28,636 bases of DNA from an uncultured Selenomonadales bacterium (GCA_937910665.1 CALEPR010000178.1:1-28636), one strand, 5' to 3'; counted from the first letter of the stretch, positions 8,206-16,239 are shown. Made by a program: numbers and translations. Notes: generated by a model from the sequence alone, not told the origin.

Positions 8206-8227
8206 AAGGGCAAAGGTTGAAAAAATT

Positions 8228-9139
8228 ATGAGCGAACTTTTGAAAACTGAAATTTGCGGAATAAAGATGCAAACTCCAATCTTGGCAGCATCGGGAACTT
8301 TTGGTTTCGGCGAAGAATTTTCCGACTTTGTTGATCTGAAAAAACTTGGCGGCGTTATGGTCAAATGCATAACTTTAAAACCGCGCCCGGGAAATGTCGG
8401 TGTGAGAATTACTGAAACTCCTGCAGGAATGTTGAATTGCATCGGATTGGAAAATCCCGGCGTCGAAAAATTTTTGTCGGAAATTTTGCCGCACATAAAA
8501 GACAAGATGACTGTCATTGTAAATATTTCCGGAGCGAGCGTCGAGGATTACGGCGAACTTGCAAAACTTTTGGACGTGGACGGAGTAGCGGCGATTGAAT
8601 TAAATATTTCCTGTCCGAATGTCAAGGACGGCGGAATTATTTTCGGCACAGATCCGAAAGCGGCGGCTGCTGTCACTTCCACTGCAAAAAAATTTACAAA
8701 CAAACCTGTCATTGTCAAACTCAGTCCGAACGTCACCGACATTGCAGAAATTGCCCGCGCAGTCGAGGCGGCGGGAGCAGATTGTCTTTCGCTGATAAAT
8801 ACTTTGATGGGGATGGAAATAAATATTCACACTTGGAAGCCGACGCTTGGAAATGTTACCGGCGGACTTTCGGGCGGCGCGATAAAACCTGTCGCCCTCA
8901 GAATGGTTTGGCAAGTCGCGCAGGCTGTCAAAGTTCCCTTAATCGGAATGGGAGGAATCAGGAGTGCGGCGGATGCGATTGAATTTTTTCTCGCCGGCGC
9001 AAGCGCAGTCGCAATCGGTACAGCAAATTTTTCAAATCCTGCCGTCACGATGCAAATTGCCGACGACTTGGAAAGTTATTTGCAAAATAAAAATCTTTCC
9101 AACATCAGCGAACTTGTCGGAAAGATTCAAATTGGTTAA
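8228..9139 (+). CDS. pyrD: Dihydroorotate dehydrogenase, class 1B catalytic subunit
   Basis: The 303-residue FMN enzyme converts dihydroorotate to orotate in pyrimidine synthesis. Family signatures are LAASGTFGFGEEF near the N-terminus, the NCIGLENPG loop, catalytic-cysteine motif ELNISCPNVKDGG (the Cys typical of class 1), VKLSPNVTDI, and the FMN-phosphate site in GMGGIRSAADAIEF with AVAIGTA. The first residues and loop pattern fit class 1B, which normally works with the iron-sulfur/FAD subunit PyrK to use NAD. No pyrK is in this window. It lies 22 bp after the kinase gene on the same strand and may be read through from it, though the functional link is not obvious. Confidence 0.93.
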   Translation: MSELLKTEICGIKMQTPILAASGTFGFGEEFSDFVDLKKLGGVMVKCITLKPRPGNVGVRITETPAGMLNCIGLENPGVEKFLSEILPHIKDKMTVIVNISGASVEDYGELAKLLDVDGVAAIELNISCPNVKDGGIIFGTDPKAAAAVTSTAKKFTNKPVIVKLSPNVTDIAEIARAVEAAGADCLSLINTLMGMEINIHTWKPTLGNVTGGLSGGAIKPVALRMVWQVAQAVKVPLIGMGGIRSAADAIEFFLAGASAVAIGTANFSNPAVTMQIADDLESYLQNKNLSNISELVGKIQIG

Positions 9140-9181
9140 AAAATTTTTTTCTGTTTTGTCGTCGAGTGCGGCAAATTTTTT

Positions 9182-10450
9182 TTATTTTTTTTGTCGAGCG
9201 GCTTCGGAAACAATTATCGCCGCTGCCGTCGCCACGTTCAAACTTTCTGCTTTGCCTGTCATTGGAATAAAAATTTTTTTCGCGGACTTAAAAATTTTTT
9301 CCGAAACTCCGTCCGCCTCATTTCCGAAAACGACGGCAGATTTTTTTGTAAAGTCATGATCGAAATAAATTTCTGCTTTGTCGTCCAAAGTCGCCGCAGT
9401 AACTTCAAACTTTGACGACTTCATCAACTTCAAAAAATCTTCGCTTGTCATTTCCGTCACAGCTAAATTGAAAATCGCGCCCATCGTCGCACGGACAACT
9501 TTCGGATTGAAAATATCCACTGCGCCCTCCAACAAAATTACCCCGCAGTCAAAAGCCTCAGCTGTCCGCAAAATTGTCCCGACATTGCCCGGGTCTTGAA
9601 CGCCGTCCAAAACTACAACAAAATTTTTCTTCGCGACTGTTTTTGGCGTGGAAAGTTTTTGTGCCGCGATTACCATAATTCCCTGCGGCGTTTGCGTGTC
9701 GCGAATTTTGTCAAAAGTTTCGATTGGAATTTTGTACATCGTCGTGACTTCTGAAAGTTTTTCGAGCAATTTATCAGCGCGGTCTGTTTTCAAAAATTCT
9801 TCAGTGTAAAAACCAAATTGAATGTCCGCAGACTGCAAAGCCATCTCGCAAAGTCTTAAACCTTCCGCGACGAATAATTTTAATTCTGTGCGGTATTTTT
9901 TCAGCTGCAACTTTCTTGCAATTTTAAGTTTTGCAGTCGGCAGCTCGCCTTTGCCATCAATAATCGTGTCGGTTGAGCCGAGCGGATAATCTTCCCGCAC
10001 AATTCCAAGTTTTTGACTTTTCTGCGCGGCGGCGAAGGCAAGACGATCGCACCATTCATTGAAAGTATTTCCATTGTGTCCGCGAATCCATTTGAAGTCA
10101 ATATTTCTTTCCGAAACAAGCTGATCCAATTCCCGCCACATATCCTGATTCATGACAGGTTTTCTATTTGTAGTCAGCCAGCCGGTCTTTTTCCAATTTT
10201 CCATCCACTTCGTCAAGCCGTTCCGAACATAGGTACTGTCAGTAAAAATTTCTGCCGTGTCGCCTGCAGAAATTTTTCTCAGCGCGGCGATAACTGCCAG
10301 AAGTTCCATTCGATTATTTGTTGTATCTTTGCTGCCGCCGGAAATTTCTTCGCGCTCGCCTGTCGCGTTGTCGATAATTATTGCCGCCCAGCCGCCGGGG
10401 CCGGGATTATTGATGCAACTTCCGTCAGTGTAAATTGTAAATTCTTTCAT
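9182..10450 (-). CDS. Fusion of RNase HI and SpoU/TrmH-type RNA methyltransferase
   Basis: The chosen ATG at 10450 follows GGAGGGACTTTA and gives 422 residues; an upstream in-frame extension has no ribosome binding site. Residues 1-145 are a full RNase HI with catalytic Asp9 (YTDGSC), Glu49 (NRMEL), Asp71 (FTDSTYV) and Asp135 (NEWCDRLA), able to cut RNA in RNA-DNA hybrids. From about 172 to the end is an SpoU-class 2'-O-ribose methyltransferase: a substrate-binding domain (LKLFVAEGLRLCE), then NVGTILRTAEAFD, VFGNEADGVSE and IPMTGKAESLNVATAAA, the trefoil-knot SAM motifs. Both halves look intact and the frame is continuous. They are normally separate genes. The likely methylation target is rRNA, by analogy with family members. 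Confidence 0.9.
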   Translation of the reverse strand: MKEFTIYTDGSCINNPGPGGWAAIIIDNATGEREEISGGSKDTTNNRMELLAVIAALRKISAGDTAEIFTDSTYVRNGLTKWMENWKKTGWLTTNRKPVMNQDMWRELDQLVSERNIDFKWIRGHNGNTFNEWCDRLAFAAAQKSQKLGIVREDYPLGSTDTIIDGKGELPTAKLKIARKLQLKKYRTELKLFVAEGLRLCEMALQSADIQFGFYTEEFLKTDRADKLLEKLSEVTTMYKIPIETFDKIRDTQTPQGIMVIAAQKLSTPKTVAKKNFVVVLDGVQDPGNVGTILRTAEAFDCGVILLEGAVDIFNPKVVRATMGAIFNLAVTEMTSEDFLKLMKSSKFEVTAATLDDKAEIYFDHDFTKKSAVVFGNEADGVSEKIFKSAKKIFIPMTGKAESLNVATAAAIIVSEAARQKK

Positions 10451-10473
10451 TAAAGTCCCTCCAAAATTTAAAA

Positions 10474-10505
10474 TGCGGAAAGTTTTTCCGAGCCAACCTT
10501 CCGCA
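10474..10505 (-). terminator. Hairpin between cheX and the RNase HI fusion gene; possible attenuator
   Basis: TGCGGAA at 10474-10480 pairs with TTCCGCA at 10499-10505. On the minus strand this stem is followed by TTTTAAATTTT, which suits termination after cheX. An alternative stem, CGGAAA-GTT-TTTCCG, overlaps the first arm and excludes it, so the leader of the fusion gene could switch between two folds. Confidence 0.5.
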
Positions 10506-10576
10506 AAATTTTTTTTATCAGTAGCCAAGTGTCAGAAACAAGTTGTCAGATTTTCTTATTCCTTACCGCTTGTCCT

Positions 10577-11044
10577 TTATAAATTTCTGTCGACTGCGAT
10601 GGCAATATCAACTTTGTGACCGCCGCAGTCCATTTCGATCGTCAAAAATTGTCCGTCGCTGATTTTTAATTCAAAACCTGCGCCGACAGTCAAACTTGGC
10701 GTAGAAATATCGACTTCCAATTCTAAATTTGTCAAGTTAGTCGCTGTGTTCGCCGTGAGCATATTGGAAAGTTCTGAAATTGCACTCTGCGCCATTGCAT
10801 CAAATTCAGAAATTGGCATCCCCATCATCATCGTCGAAGCAATGAACTTCGCAGTATCCTCAAACATATTGTAGACGACATTTCCGCGAATTTGTTTTGT
10901 AAAGCCGACCATGACGACGACGCCTTTACTCACGATATTTTTGTCTGACAGAAAAACTTTTGTCCTCTTCGGTGTGGGAAAACCTATCTGTGGCATGACA
11001 GTTATAAATGCGTCAATAAACGGATTCACGAGCTTTGCATCCAC
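10577..11044 (-). CDS. cheX: CheX-type chemotaxis phosphatase
   Basis: The 155-residue single-domain protein belongs to the CheC/CheX/FliY family, which dephosphorylates CheY-P. A single ELSN motif fits the active-site ExxN of CheX, within the helix segment AISELSNMLTA. The chosen start is GTG at 11044, preceded by GGAAGGAG and nine further bases; a longer ATG-started form beginning at 11074 lies inside the upstream gene and has no such site. The gene starts four bases after the stop of the REC-CheX gene, so the two are translationally coupled. The two CheX domains could pair as a heterodimer; that is inference. Confidence 0.82.
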   Translation of the reverse strand: MDAKLVNPFIDAFITVMPQIGFPTPKRTKVFLSDKNIVSKGVVVMVGFTKQIRGNVVYNMFEDTAKFIASTMMMGMPISEFDAMAQSAISELSNMLTANTATNLTNLELEVDISTPSLTVGAGFELKISDGQFLTIEMDCGGHKVDIAIAVDRNL

Positions 11045-11048
11045 AATA

Positions 11049-11903
11049 TCAATCTCCTTCCGCGAAACCGACATTTACGCAAATGTCGCCAAAATCTGTT
11101 GCAACCGTAATTTTAAAAGTTGTAAGCTTAGGACTTGCTATCCTGATTCCATTTCCGCAAATTGTACCGGGCGGCGTGATTCTCATTTCTTTGTCCTTGA
11201 AAACATCATTCACATTTGAAACGCCGCGTCCGACGATTATATTTGTCGCTTCCTCGACTGCGTCATTGATTTCATCTTCAGTCAAATTATCTGTGCCGAG
11301 CATTGTCTGCGCGAAAGATTTCATAGTGTCCATCGACATATAACCGATTGCGCGTCCTGAAGGAGAACCGGTCAAACCGATAATGACTGCGATTCCGTTG
11401 ACTTCAAGAAATTTTTTGTCGTAGTTTTCGATCTGCGGAGTGACTTTTATTCCAAGCATATCTAAAATTCCGTGAGCCAAAGCATGAGCAAAAACTTTTG
11501 CGTAGGACTCGCGGAGGATAGCCACGCGACTGACTTTTTCCTGACAAAGCGTCATAAGCGTTTCAATAATTGCGTTGGTGCTGACAGGTTTTTGCAAAAA
11601 TGCGCCGATTCCTGCTTCGCGACCTTTTGCCACCAAGTTTGCGTCGCGCATCGCGCTGATCATTACAATCTTGACATCAGGATCTAAAGCGTGGATTCTT
11701 TTGCTACATTCTATTCCGTCCGCATCCGGCAGGTTCATATCCATCGTTACAATTTCAGGATTATATTCTTGGTAAAGTTGCAGAGCCTCTGCCGCGTCTT
11801 TCGCCATCGCCACGACTTCAAAATTTGTCTTAGACAGATGATTTGACAATATAGTTCGACTGACTTTTGAATCGTCAACAATCATCACCTTGACTTTTTC
11901 CAC
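11049..11903 (-). CDS. Response regulator with C-terminal CheX domain
   Basis: The 284-residue protein has an intact receiver domain at about 1-125: acidic pair Asp10-Asp11, phosphorylated Asp55 in VTMDMNLPDADG, switch Ser83 (MISA) and Lys105 (LQKPVS). A CheX-like domain follows from about 135, with an EATN motif matching ExxN in the segment DAVEEATNIIVGRG. Such proteins couple aspartyl phosphorylation to a CheY-P phosphatase-like domain. The start is GTG at 11903, with AGGTGAG upstream. It leads a two-gene operon with cheX. Together with the receptor gene 370 bp away this forms a small chemotaxis or sensory cluster without cheA, cheW or cheY in the window. Confidence 0.85.
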   Translation of the reverse strand: MEKVKVMIVDDSKVSRTILSNHLSKTNFEVVAMAKDAAEALQLYQEYNPEIVTMDMNLPDADGIECSKRIHALDPDVKIVMISAMRDANLVAKGREAGIGAFLQKPVSTNAIIETLMTLCQEKVSRVAILRESYAKVFAHALAHGILDMLGIKVTPQIENYDKKFLEVNGIAVIIGLTGSPSGRAIGYMSMDTMKSFAQTMLGTDNLTEDEINDAVEEATNIIVGRGVSNVNDVFKDKEMRITPPGTICGNGIRIASPKLTTFKITVATDFGDICVNVGFAEGD

Positions 11904-12130
11904 ACAAACTCACCTACTTTTCTGTATCTCGACTAAAAAAATTTTTCCGATCCGATCTGTTTCAAAAGCATTTTATCAAATTTCTACCTTCGCGGCAAGA
12001 AAAAAACTATCCGACCCGAAAATTAACTTTTTGAAAATTCTATGCACTGAAATAAAATCCCTGCCGCCTGTAAAAAATTTTTTCTGCAATTTTCTGCAAT
12101 TTGCAAACAGAAAGTAAACGACTGAAAGGT

Positions 12131-12159
12131 TTGACAGAAAAAAATATTTATGCTAAAGT
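12131..12159 (+). promoter_or_regulatory. Promoter of tRNA-Arg
   Basis: TTGACA at 12131-12136 and TAAAGT at 12154-12159 have a 17-bp spacer ending in TGC. The start would be near 12166, about 16 nt before the mature tRNA. The rest of the 278-bp gap from 11904 is A/T-rich with no other element that I can support. Confidence 0.75.
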
Positions 12160-12181
12160 TTTTTTGAAATAAAAAAAAAGT

Positions 12182-12256
12182 GTGCTCGTAGTCCAACGGA
12201 TAGGACGTCGGCCTCCGGAGCCGGAGGAGCGGGTTCGACTCCCGCCGAGCGCACCA
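12182..12256 (+). tRNA. tRNA-Arg (anticodon CCG)
   Basis: The 75-nt sequence folds as a standard cloverleaf. The 7-bp acceptor stem has one U-G pair. The D-stem is GTCC/GGAC and the anticodon stem TCGGC/GCCGG. The loop CTCCGGA gives anticodon CCG (reads CGG), the T-arm is GCGGG-TTCGACT-CCCGC, and CCA is encoded. A run of nine T residues follows immediately and can act in termination. It is a single tRNA gene, convergent with the receptor gene. No repeat of its 3' end, as left by integrated elements, was seen elsewhere in the window. Confidence 0.97.
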
Positions 12257-12274
12257 TTTTTTTTTGCAATTTTT

Positions 12275-14014
12275 TCAGTCATTTTCTATAGCTTGTTTCA
12301 ATCTTTCGGCAGGTTTAAAAATTTTAAATTTCGCTGTTGATTCAGTAAGTTCGCCTGCCAAGTCGGAAAGTTTTTGACTTGCGCTTGCCACTTCATCAAT
12401 CGACGCTGATTGCTCCTCGGTCGCCGCGCTGACAGATTCGGTTTCCGCGCTGACATCTTTGCTTGACTTGCTGAGTTCGTCCATCGCCGCAACAAGTTTA
12501 TCGACACGCGCAGAGGAAATTTCTGCATTACGCAAAATTTCTTCTGCGTGATTTGTCAATTCAGTAATTGCGTCGGCGATATTGCGGAAAGAATCTCCTG
12601 CCGCCGCGACAACTGTTTTTCCGCTCTCGACTTCCAAATTTCCCTGCTCCATTCTCTGAAGTGCTTCTGACATTTCATTTTGAATGGCGGTTATCAATTC
12701 GCCAATTTGCGAGGCGGCAAGATTGGTACTTTCAGCCAACTTTCTGACTTCGTCGGAAACGACTGCAAAACCTTTTCCGTGTTCTCCTGCGCGAGCCGCT
12801 TCGATCGCCGCATTAAGCGCGAGCAAATTTGTTTTCCCTGCAATATCCGCGATAGTCGAACTGATATTTCCAATCTGTGTGGAACGCTCGGCAAGGTGTT
12901 TGATAACCTGTGCAGATTTTTCCACGCTCTCGGCGACGGCTGACATCTGTTCGACTGCGCCGCTGACTGCCGCCCTGCCGCTTTCAGCAATTTCTTCAAC
13001 ATGTTTTGCGGAATTAACTGATGCGTCTGCTTTAATTTCAAATTCCTGTAACAATTCTGCGAAGGCGTGAATATCTTTCGACGACCTGGAAACTGCATCT
13101 TCCTGCCTGTTTGCATTTTCGGCGACATTTCCAATCGATGCGGCTACTTGCTGAGTTGCCAACGCACTTTGTGATGCATTTTCATTCAACTGCGCGGCAA
13201 ATGTTGCGGCATCTTTTGCTGTCTGCTGAATATTTTCTATCAAGGTGCGAAGTTTTTCTATCGTTTCTCCGAAAATTTTTGTAAGCTGTCCAAATTCGTC
13301 GTCCGACTGAGCTTTTGCCTCGACTGTCAAATTTCCTGCGGCTAATTCCCTCGACACTTCCGAAAGATGATTTATCGACTTCAAAATTGATTTGCTGAGT
13401 GCCACCGCCATAAAAATTGAAAACAGCACAACAATTATTATGCTGATGATTAAAACTGTTCGCGTCTGATTATATTTCGATTCAGATTCTACAACTTCCG
13501 CATGAATGAAATCTTTGCGGTTGTCCAGAATTTTATTCAACTTGTTGCCAATTTTTAAATAATCGCCGCTCGAACTTTCCAGCAACTTTGCCGCATCCGA
13601 AATTTTTTCCTGCTTGGCTAAATCCATAACTTGGTTGGAAATTTTTTTGTAATTATTCCACGAGGAACGCATTTCGGAAAAATCTTTTGCAATGTCGCCT
13701 TCAAGCGTCTGCTGAATCGCGTCAAAAGTTATGTCGATCTGGTCAGCCAATTTTTTTGTCTGTTGCGCGAAAAAAATTCTGTTCGACAAAGTTGTCGCGT
13801 CAATGACTGCATATTCGCCCTGCCTGTAATCGCTCATTGCGCGGCTTGATTCAGAAGCCGAGATAACGCCTTTCAAATGTTCGGTAGCAATTCGCAATGC
13901 ACCATCGTTTATCGAAGACAAACTGAACGCCGCAAAAATTCCGCTGCCGACAAATACAATCATCAGCGTTATGAAGACTACAAATAATTTTCGGCGTATG
14001 GTTAAGTTTTTCAT
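12275..14014 (-). CDS. Methyl-accepting chemotaxis protein
   Basis: The 579-residue receptor has a TM helix at about 10-31 and an extracytoplasmic helical region of about 155 residues of the four-helix-bundle (4HB_MCP) type. TM2 spans about 187-207, with a HAMP domain after it (about 208-262). A long cytoplasmic coiled coil follows, with the conserved signalling tip containing ALNAAIEAARAGEHGKGF and SDEVRKLAE. Such receptors signal through CheA/CheW to control motility or other outputs. An AAAGGG precedes the ATG. The ligand cannot be inferred. The gene lies between the tRNA and parB, and its 3' end converges on the tRNA gene with an 18-bp gap. Confidence 0.94.
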   Translation of the reverse strand: MKNLTIRRKLFVVFITLMIVFVGSGIFAAFSLSSINDGALRIATEHLKGVISASESSRAMSDYRQGEYAVIDATTLSNRIFFAQQTKKLADQIDITFDAIQQTLEGDIAKDFSEMRSSWNNYKKISNQVMDLAKQEKISDAAKLLESSSGDYLKIGNKLNKILDNRKDFIHAEVVESESKYNQTRTVLIISIIIVVLFSIFMAVALSKSILKSINHLSEVSRELAAGNLTVEAKAQSDDEFGQLTKIFGETIEKLRTLIENIQQTAKDAATFAAQLNENASQSALATQQVAASIGNVAENANRQEDAVSRSSKDIHAFAELLQEFEIKADASVNSAKHVEEIAESGRAAVSGAVEQMSAVAESVEKSAQVIKHLAERSTQIGNISSTIADIAGKTNLLALNAAIEAARAGEHGKGFAVVSDEVRKLAESTNLAASQIGELITAIQNEMSEALQRMEQGNLEVESGKTVVAAAGDSFRNIADAITELTNHAEEILRNAEISSARVDKLVAAMDELSKSSKDVSAETESVSAATEEQSASIDEVASASQKLSDLAGELTESTAKFKIFKPAERLKQAIEND

Positions 14015-14043
14015 AAAAATTTTCCCTTTCAGTCGTTTTTTTT

Positions 14044-14108
14044 AGGGGCTAGGTTCTAGGGACTAGGGGCTAGATTTTTTTTTCTAACTACTAACAACTA
14101 TCAACTAA
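14044..14108. repeat. Low-complexity CTAG-rich intergenic repeat
   Basis: Degenerate short units are strung together: GGGGCTAGG, TTCTAGGGA and CTAGGGGCTAG, then a T-run, then CTAACTACTAACAACTATCAACTA. It fills the gap between parB and the receptor gene exactly. A related simple repeat lies upstream of parA at 16029-16099. Confidence 0.6.
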
Positions 14109-15254
14109 TTAAAGCGTCCCTTCGATTGAAAATTTTCTAAGCGCAGCAATTTTTTCTTCCTTCGTGTTCGGCAAAATTGTTTCAGGCGGCGAAGTTTTGG
14201 CGGCGATGTGTCTGTCAATATTTCTGATGATTCGCAAAAGCTGCGTGTCGTCGGAAAAAGTTATTTGTATTTGATTGGTCTGTGCGTCCGATACAATTTT
14301 TACAGGCGTGTTGAGTATCTCGGTAAGTTTATTTTCGGCAAGTTTAACATAATTTTCGTGCGGCATTTCAACGTCAACGGAAGTAGATTGCTCAGAAAAA
14401 TTTTCCTCCTGAACTTCAGAAATTTTTTCTTCCTGAACTTCGGAAATTTTTTCTTCCTGAACTTCAGAAATTTTTTCTTCCTGAACTTCAGAAATTTTTT
14501 CTTCCTGACTGCTGATTTCAAGATTATCTGACAAAATTTCTTTCAGCTCGAATTCTGACAGCTTGACGGTGTTCTTAAATTCGCGCATAAAAACTTCGAC
14601 AGTCTTTGCATTCAAATTTTCCGAAAGAATCATCTCTGCCGCTTTGATTTGCAATTCTTCATTTTCCAACGTCAAAAGCGGACGCGCTTGCCCTGCCGAA
14701 AGTTTTCCTGAAAAAACTAAATCGCGCACTCGCGGAGATAATTTCAGAAGTCGAATTGTGTTTGCAACTTGCGGGCGACTGAGACCAATTTTTTTTGCAA
14801 TTTTTTCCTGAGTGTAACCAAATTCCTCAATCAATCTTTTATAGGCTTGCGCTTCCTCAATCGCATTCAAATTTTGTCGCTGGACATTTTCGATAATTGC
14901 AATTTCGCTTGTCTGTTGATCGGTGTATTTGCGGATAATCGCGGGGATTTTTTGCAACTGAATAATTTTGGCGGCACGAAGTCTGCGCTCGCCCGCAATC
15001 AGTTCATAATTTCCATCCTCGATTTTCCGAACGATTATCGGCTGTAAAACGCCATAAATTTTTATCGACTCGGCAAGTTCATTCAACGCTTGTTGATCAA
15101 AATCTTTTCGTGGCTGGTATGGATTGGGATGAATTTCCGAAACTGAAATTTCGCGGACAATATCTGTAGAATCTGCAGGAACATTTGAAAAATTTTTTCC
15201 CTCTCCGAAAAGCGCACCAAGTCCTCGCCCAAGTCCTCCGCGCTTACTTGCCAC
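14109..15254 (-). CDS. parB: ParB/Spo0J chromosome-partition protein
   Basis: The product binds parS, spreads as a CTP-dependent clamp, and works with ParA in segregation. I chose GTG at 15254, nine bases after a GGAGG, giving 381 residues; a TTG at 15263 is too close to that site. The N-terminus (KRGGLGRGLGALFGE) is the ParA-stimulating motif. Next come the CTP-binding region (HPNPYQPRKDF; LIAGERRLRAAK; IIENVQRQNLNAIEEAQAY), the HTH (TQEKIAKKIGLSRPQVANTI), and the C-terminal dimerisation domain. The linker before that domain holds an expanded EEKISEVQ repeat. Start and parA stop overlap by 11 bp. No consensus parS was seen by eye in the window. Confidence 0.94.
   Translation of the reverse strand: MASKRGGLGRGLGALFGEGKNFSNVPADSTDIVREISVSEIHPNPYQPRKDFDQQALNELAESIKIYGVLQPIIVRKIEDGNYELIAGERRLRAAKIIQLQKIPAIIRKYTDQQTSEIAIIENVQRQNLNAIEEAQAYKRLIEEFGYTQEKIAKKIGLSRPQVANTIRLLKLSPRVRDLVFSGKLSAGQARPLLTLENEELQIKAAEMILSENLNAKTVEVFMREFKNTVKLSEFELKEILSDNLEISSQEEKISEVQEEKISEVQEEKISEVQEEKISEVQEENFSEQSTSVDVEMPHENYVKLAENKLTEILNTPVKIVSDAQTNQIQITFSDDTQLLRIIRNIDRHIAAKTSPPETILPNTKEEKIAALRKFSIEGTL
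14411..14506 (-). repeat. 24-bp tandem repeat inside parB, four copies
   Basis: The 24-bp unit GAACTTCAGAAATTTTTTCTTCCT (split here as 14411-14434 and onward) starts at 14411, 14435, 14459 and 14483. The copies are nearly identical, with one A-to-G change in the second. It encodes the octapeptide EEKISEVQ, so copy-number change keeps the frame. A degenerate further unit flanks the array at the 14396 side. Confidence 0.9.
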
Positions 15255-16005
15255 GCTCGACAACCTCCTTTGCCAAGTTCAAATACATTTCCGCACTTTT
15301 TGAAAATCTGTCGTAAACAACAATCGGTTGACCATAACTCGGAGCTTCGGAAAGTTTCACGCTGCGCTGAATCAAAGTATCATAAAGCAAGCCGCCAAAA
15401 TTGTCGAAAACTTCCTCGACAACCTGCTTGCTCAATTTTGTGCGCGAATCAAACATTGTCATGATGAAACCGTCAATCGACAGGAGAGGATTTAATTGAT
15501 TGCGAACAATTTCGATTGTGTTCAAAAGTTGCGTGACACCTTCCAGAGCGTAAAATTCACATTGAATTGGAATTATAACGGCGTCGGCGGCGGTCAATGC
15601 ATTGATTGTCAAAAGTCCGAGCGATGGCGGACAATCTATCAAAATATAGTCAAAGTCATCGCGAATTTTATCCAAAGCCGAGCGCATTTTATTTTCTCGC
15701 AATTCAAGATTTACCAGTTCGACTTCCGCTCCTGCAAGTTCCATGTTCGACGGCAGAACGGAAACTTTATAGGGAGTTTTTATCAAGGCGTTTTGTAAAT
15801 CAAAATTATTTATCAAAACGTCATAGACTGTGTGTTCAAGTTCAGATTTATTTATTCCGAGACCGCTTGTAGCATTTCCCTGAGGATCACAATCAACCAG
15901 TAAAACTTTTTTATCCAAGTAGCCGAGCGATGCACTTAAATTAACTGCGGTGGTAGTTTTTCCCACGCCGCCTTTTTGATTCGCTATTGCAAAAATTTTA
16001 GACAT
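15244..16005 (-). CDS. parA: ParA/Soj partition ATPase
   Basis: The 253-residue protein has the deviant Walker A KGGVGKTT at 11-18, the VLLVDCDPQGNATSGLG segment (Walker A') and YILIDCPPSLGLLT (Walker B). It lacks an N-terminal HTH, so it is the short chromosomal Soj-type rather than a plasmid ParA with an operator-binding domain. The ATG at 16005 follows GGGAG; an upstream in-frame start is not supported. The stop codon lies inside the parB start region, so the genes are coupled. Together they drive origin segregation and can influence DnaA. The pair could also belong to a large plasmid, but the protein type favours chromosome. Confidence 0.93.
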   Translation of the reverse strand: MSKIFAIANQKGGVGKTTTAVNLSASLGYLDKKVLLVDCDPQGNATSGLGINKSELEHTVYDVLINNFDLQNALIKTPYKVSVLPSNMELAGAEVELVNLELRENKMRSALDKIRDDFDYILIDCPPSLGLLTINALTAADAVIIPIQCEFYALEGVTQLLNTIEIVRNQLNPLLSIDGFIMTMFDSRTKLSKQVVEEVFDNFGGLLYDTLIQRSVKLSEAPSYGQPIVVYDRFSKSAEMYLNLAKEVVERGK

Positions 16006-16028
16006 AAATTTTCTCCCTTCAGTCAAAG

Positions 16029-16099
16029 GTTAGTGAGGAATTAGGAGCGAGGAGTTAGGAGTTTTTATAATTCCTCATTCCTAATTCCTAACTACTCAT
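16029..16099. repeat. Imperfect inverted repeat of GGAATTAGGA units upstream of parA
   Basis: Units such as GAGGAATTAGGAGCGAGGAG on the left are matched by the complement of ATTCCTCATTCCTAATTCCT on the right across a TTTTTATA spacer, making a hairpin of about 21 imperfect bp. It lies in the parA leader region. With the repeat at 14044-14108 it brackets parAB. Confidence 0.6.
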
Positions 16100-16210
16100 T
16101 GAATACGTTTCGCCACAAATTTTAACTATCCTGCCACTCACTTACACACAAAAAAATTATCAACTGCAAAATGATGGCGACTGTATTCCGTTTGCAAATT
16201 GAAAAAAATC

Positions 16211-16239
16211 TTGCAAAAAAATTTGTCGGCGATTATAAT
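16211..16239 (+). promoter_or_regulatory. Promoter of the candidate antitoxin RNA
   Basis: TTGCAA at 16211-16216 and TATAAT at 16234-16239 are 17 bp apart. No gene of protein size follows; the transcript would begin near 16246 and meet a terminator about 100 nt later. Confidence 0.65.

Noticed and set aside
7657..8517. 286-codon minus-strand frame over the kinase 3' end and pyrD
   Set aside because: Antisense to two well-supported genes, with a composition expected from their codon bias and no domain.
11940..11990. Sigma-28 type flagellar promoter upstream of the REC-CheX gene
   Set aside because: A TAAA element can be found, but no GCCGATAA-like box occurs at the right spacing.
12182..12256. 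tRNA-Arg as the integration site of the accessory region
   Set aside because: No copy of the tRNA 3' end was seen elsewhere in the window, and chromosomal-type genes (receptor, parAB) lie between it and the accessory genes.
14411..14506. Regular repeats that could suggest a CRISPR array
   Set aside because: Repeats are directly tandem with no spacers, in frame inside parB, and encode an octapeptide.
14109..16200. parS sites near parAB
   Set aside because: No sequence close to the palindrome TGTTTCACGTGAAACA was seen by eye; a motif scan would be needed to exclude divergent copies.
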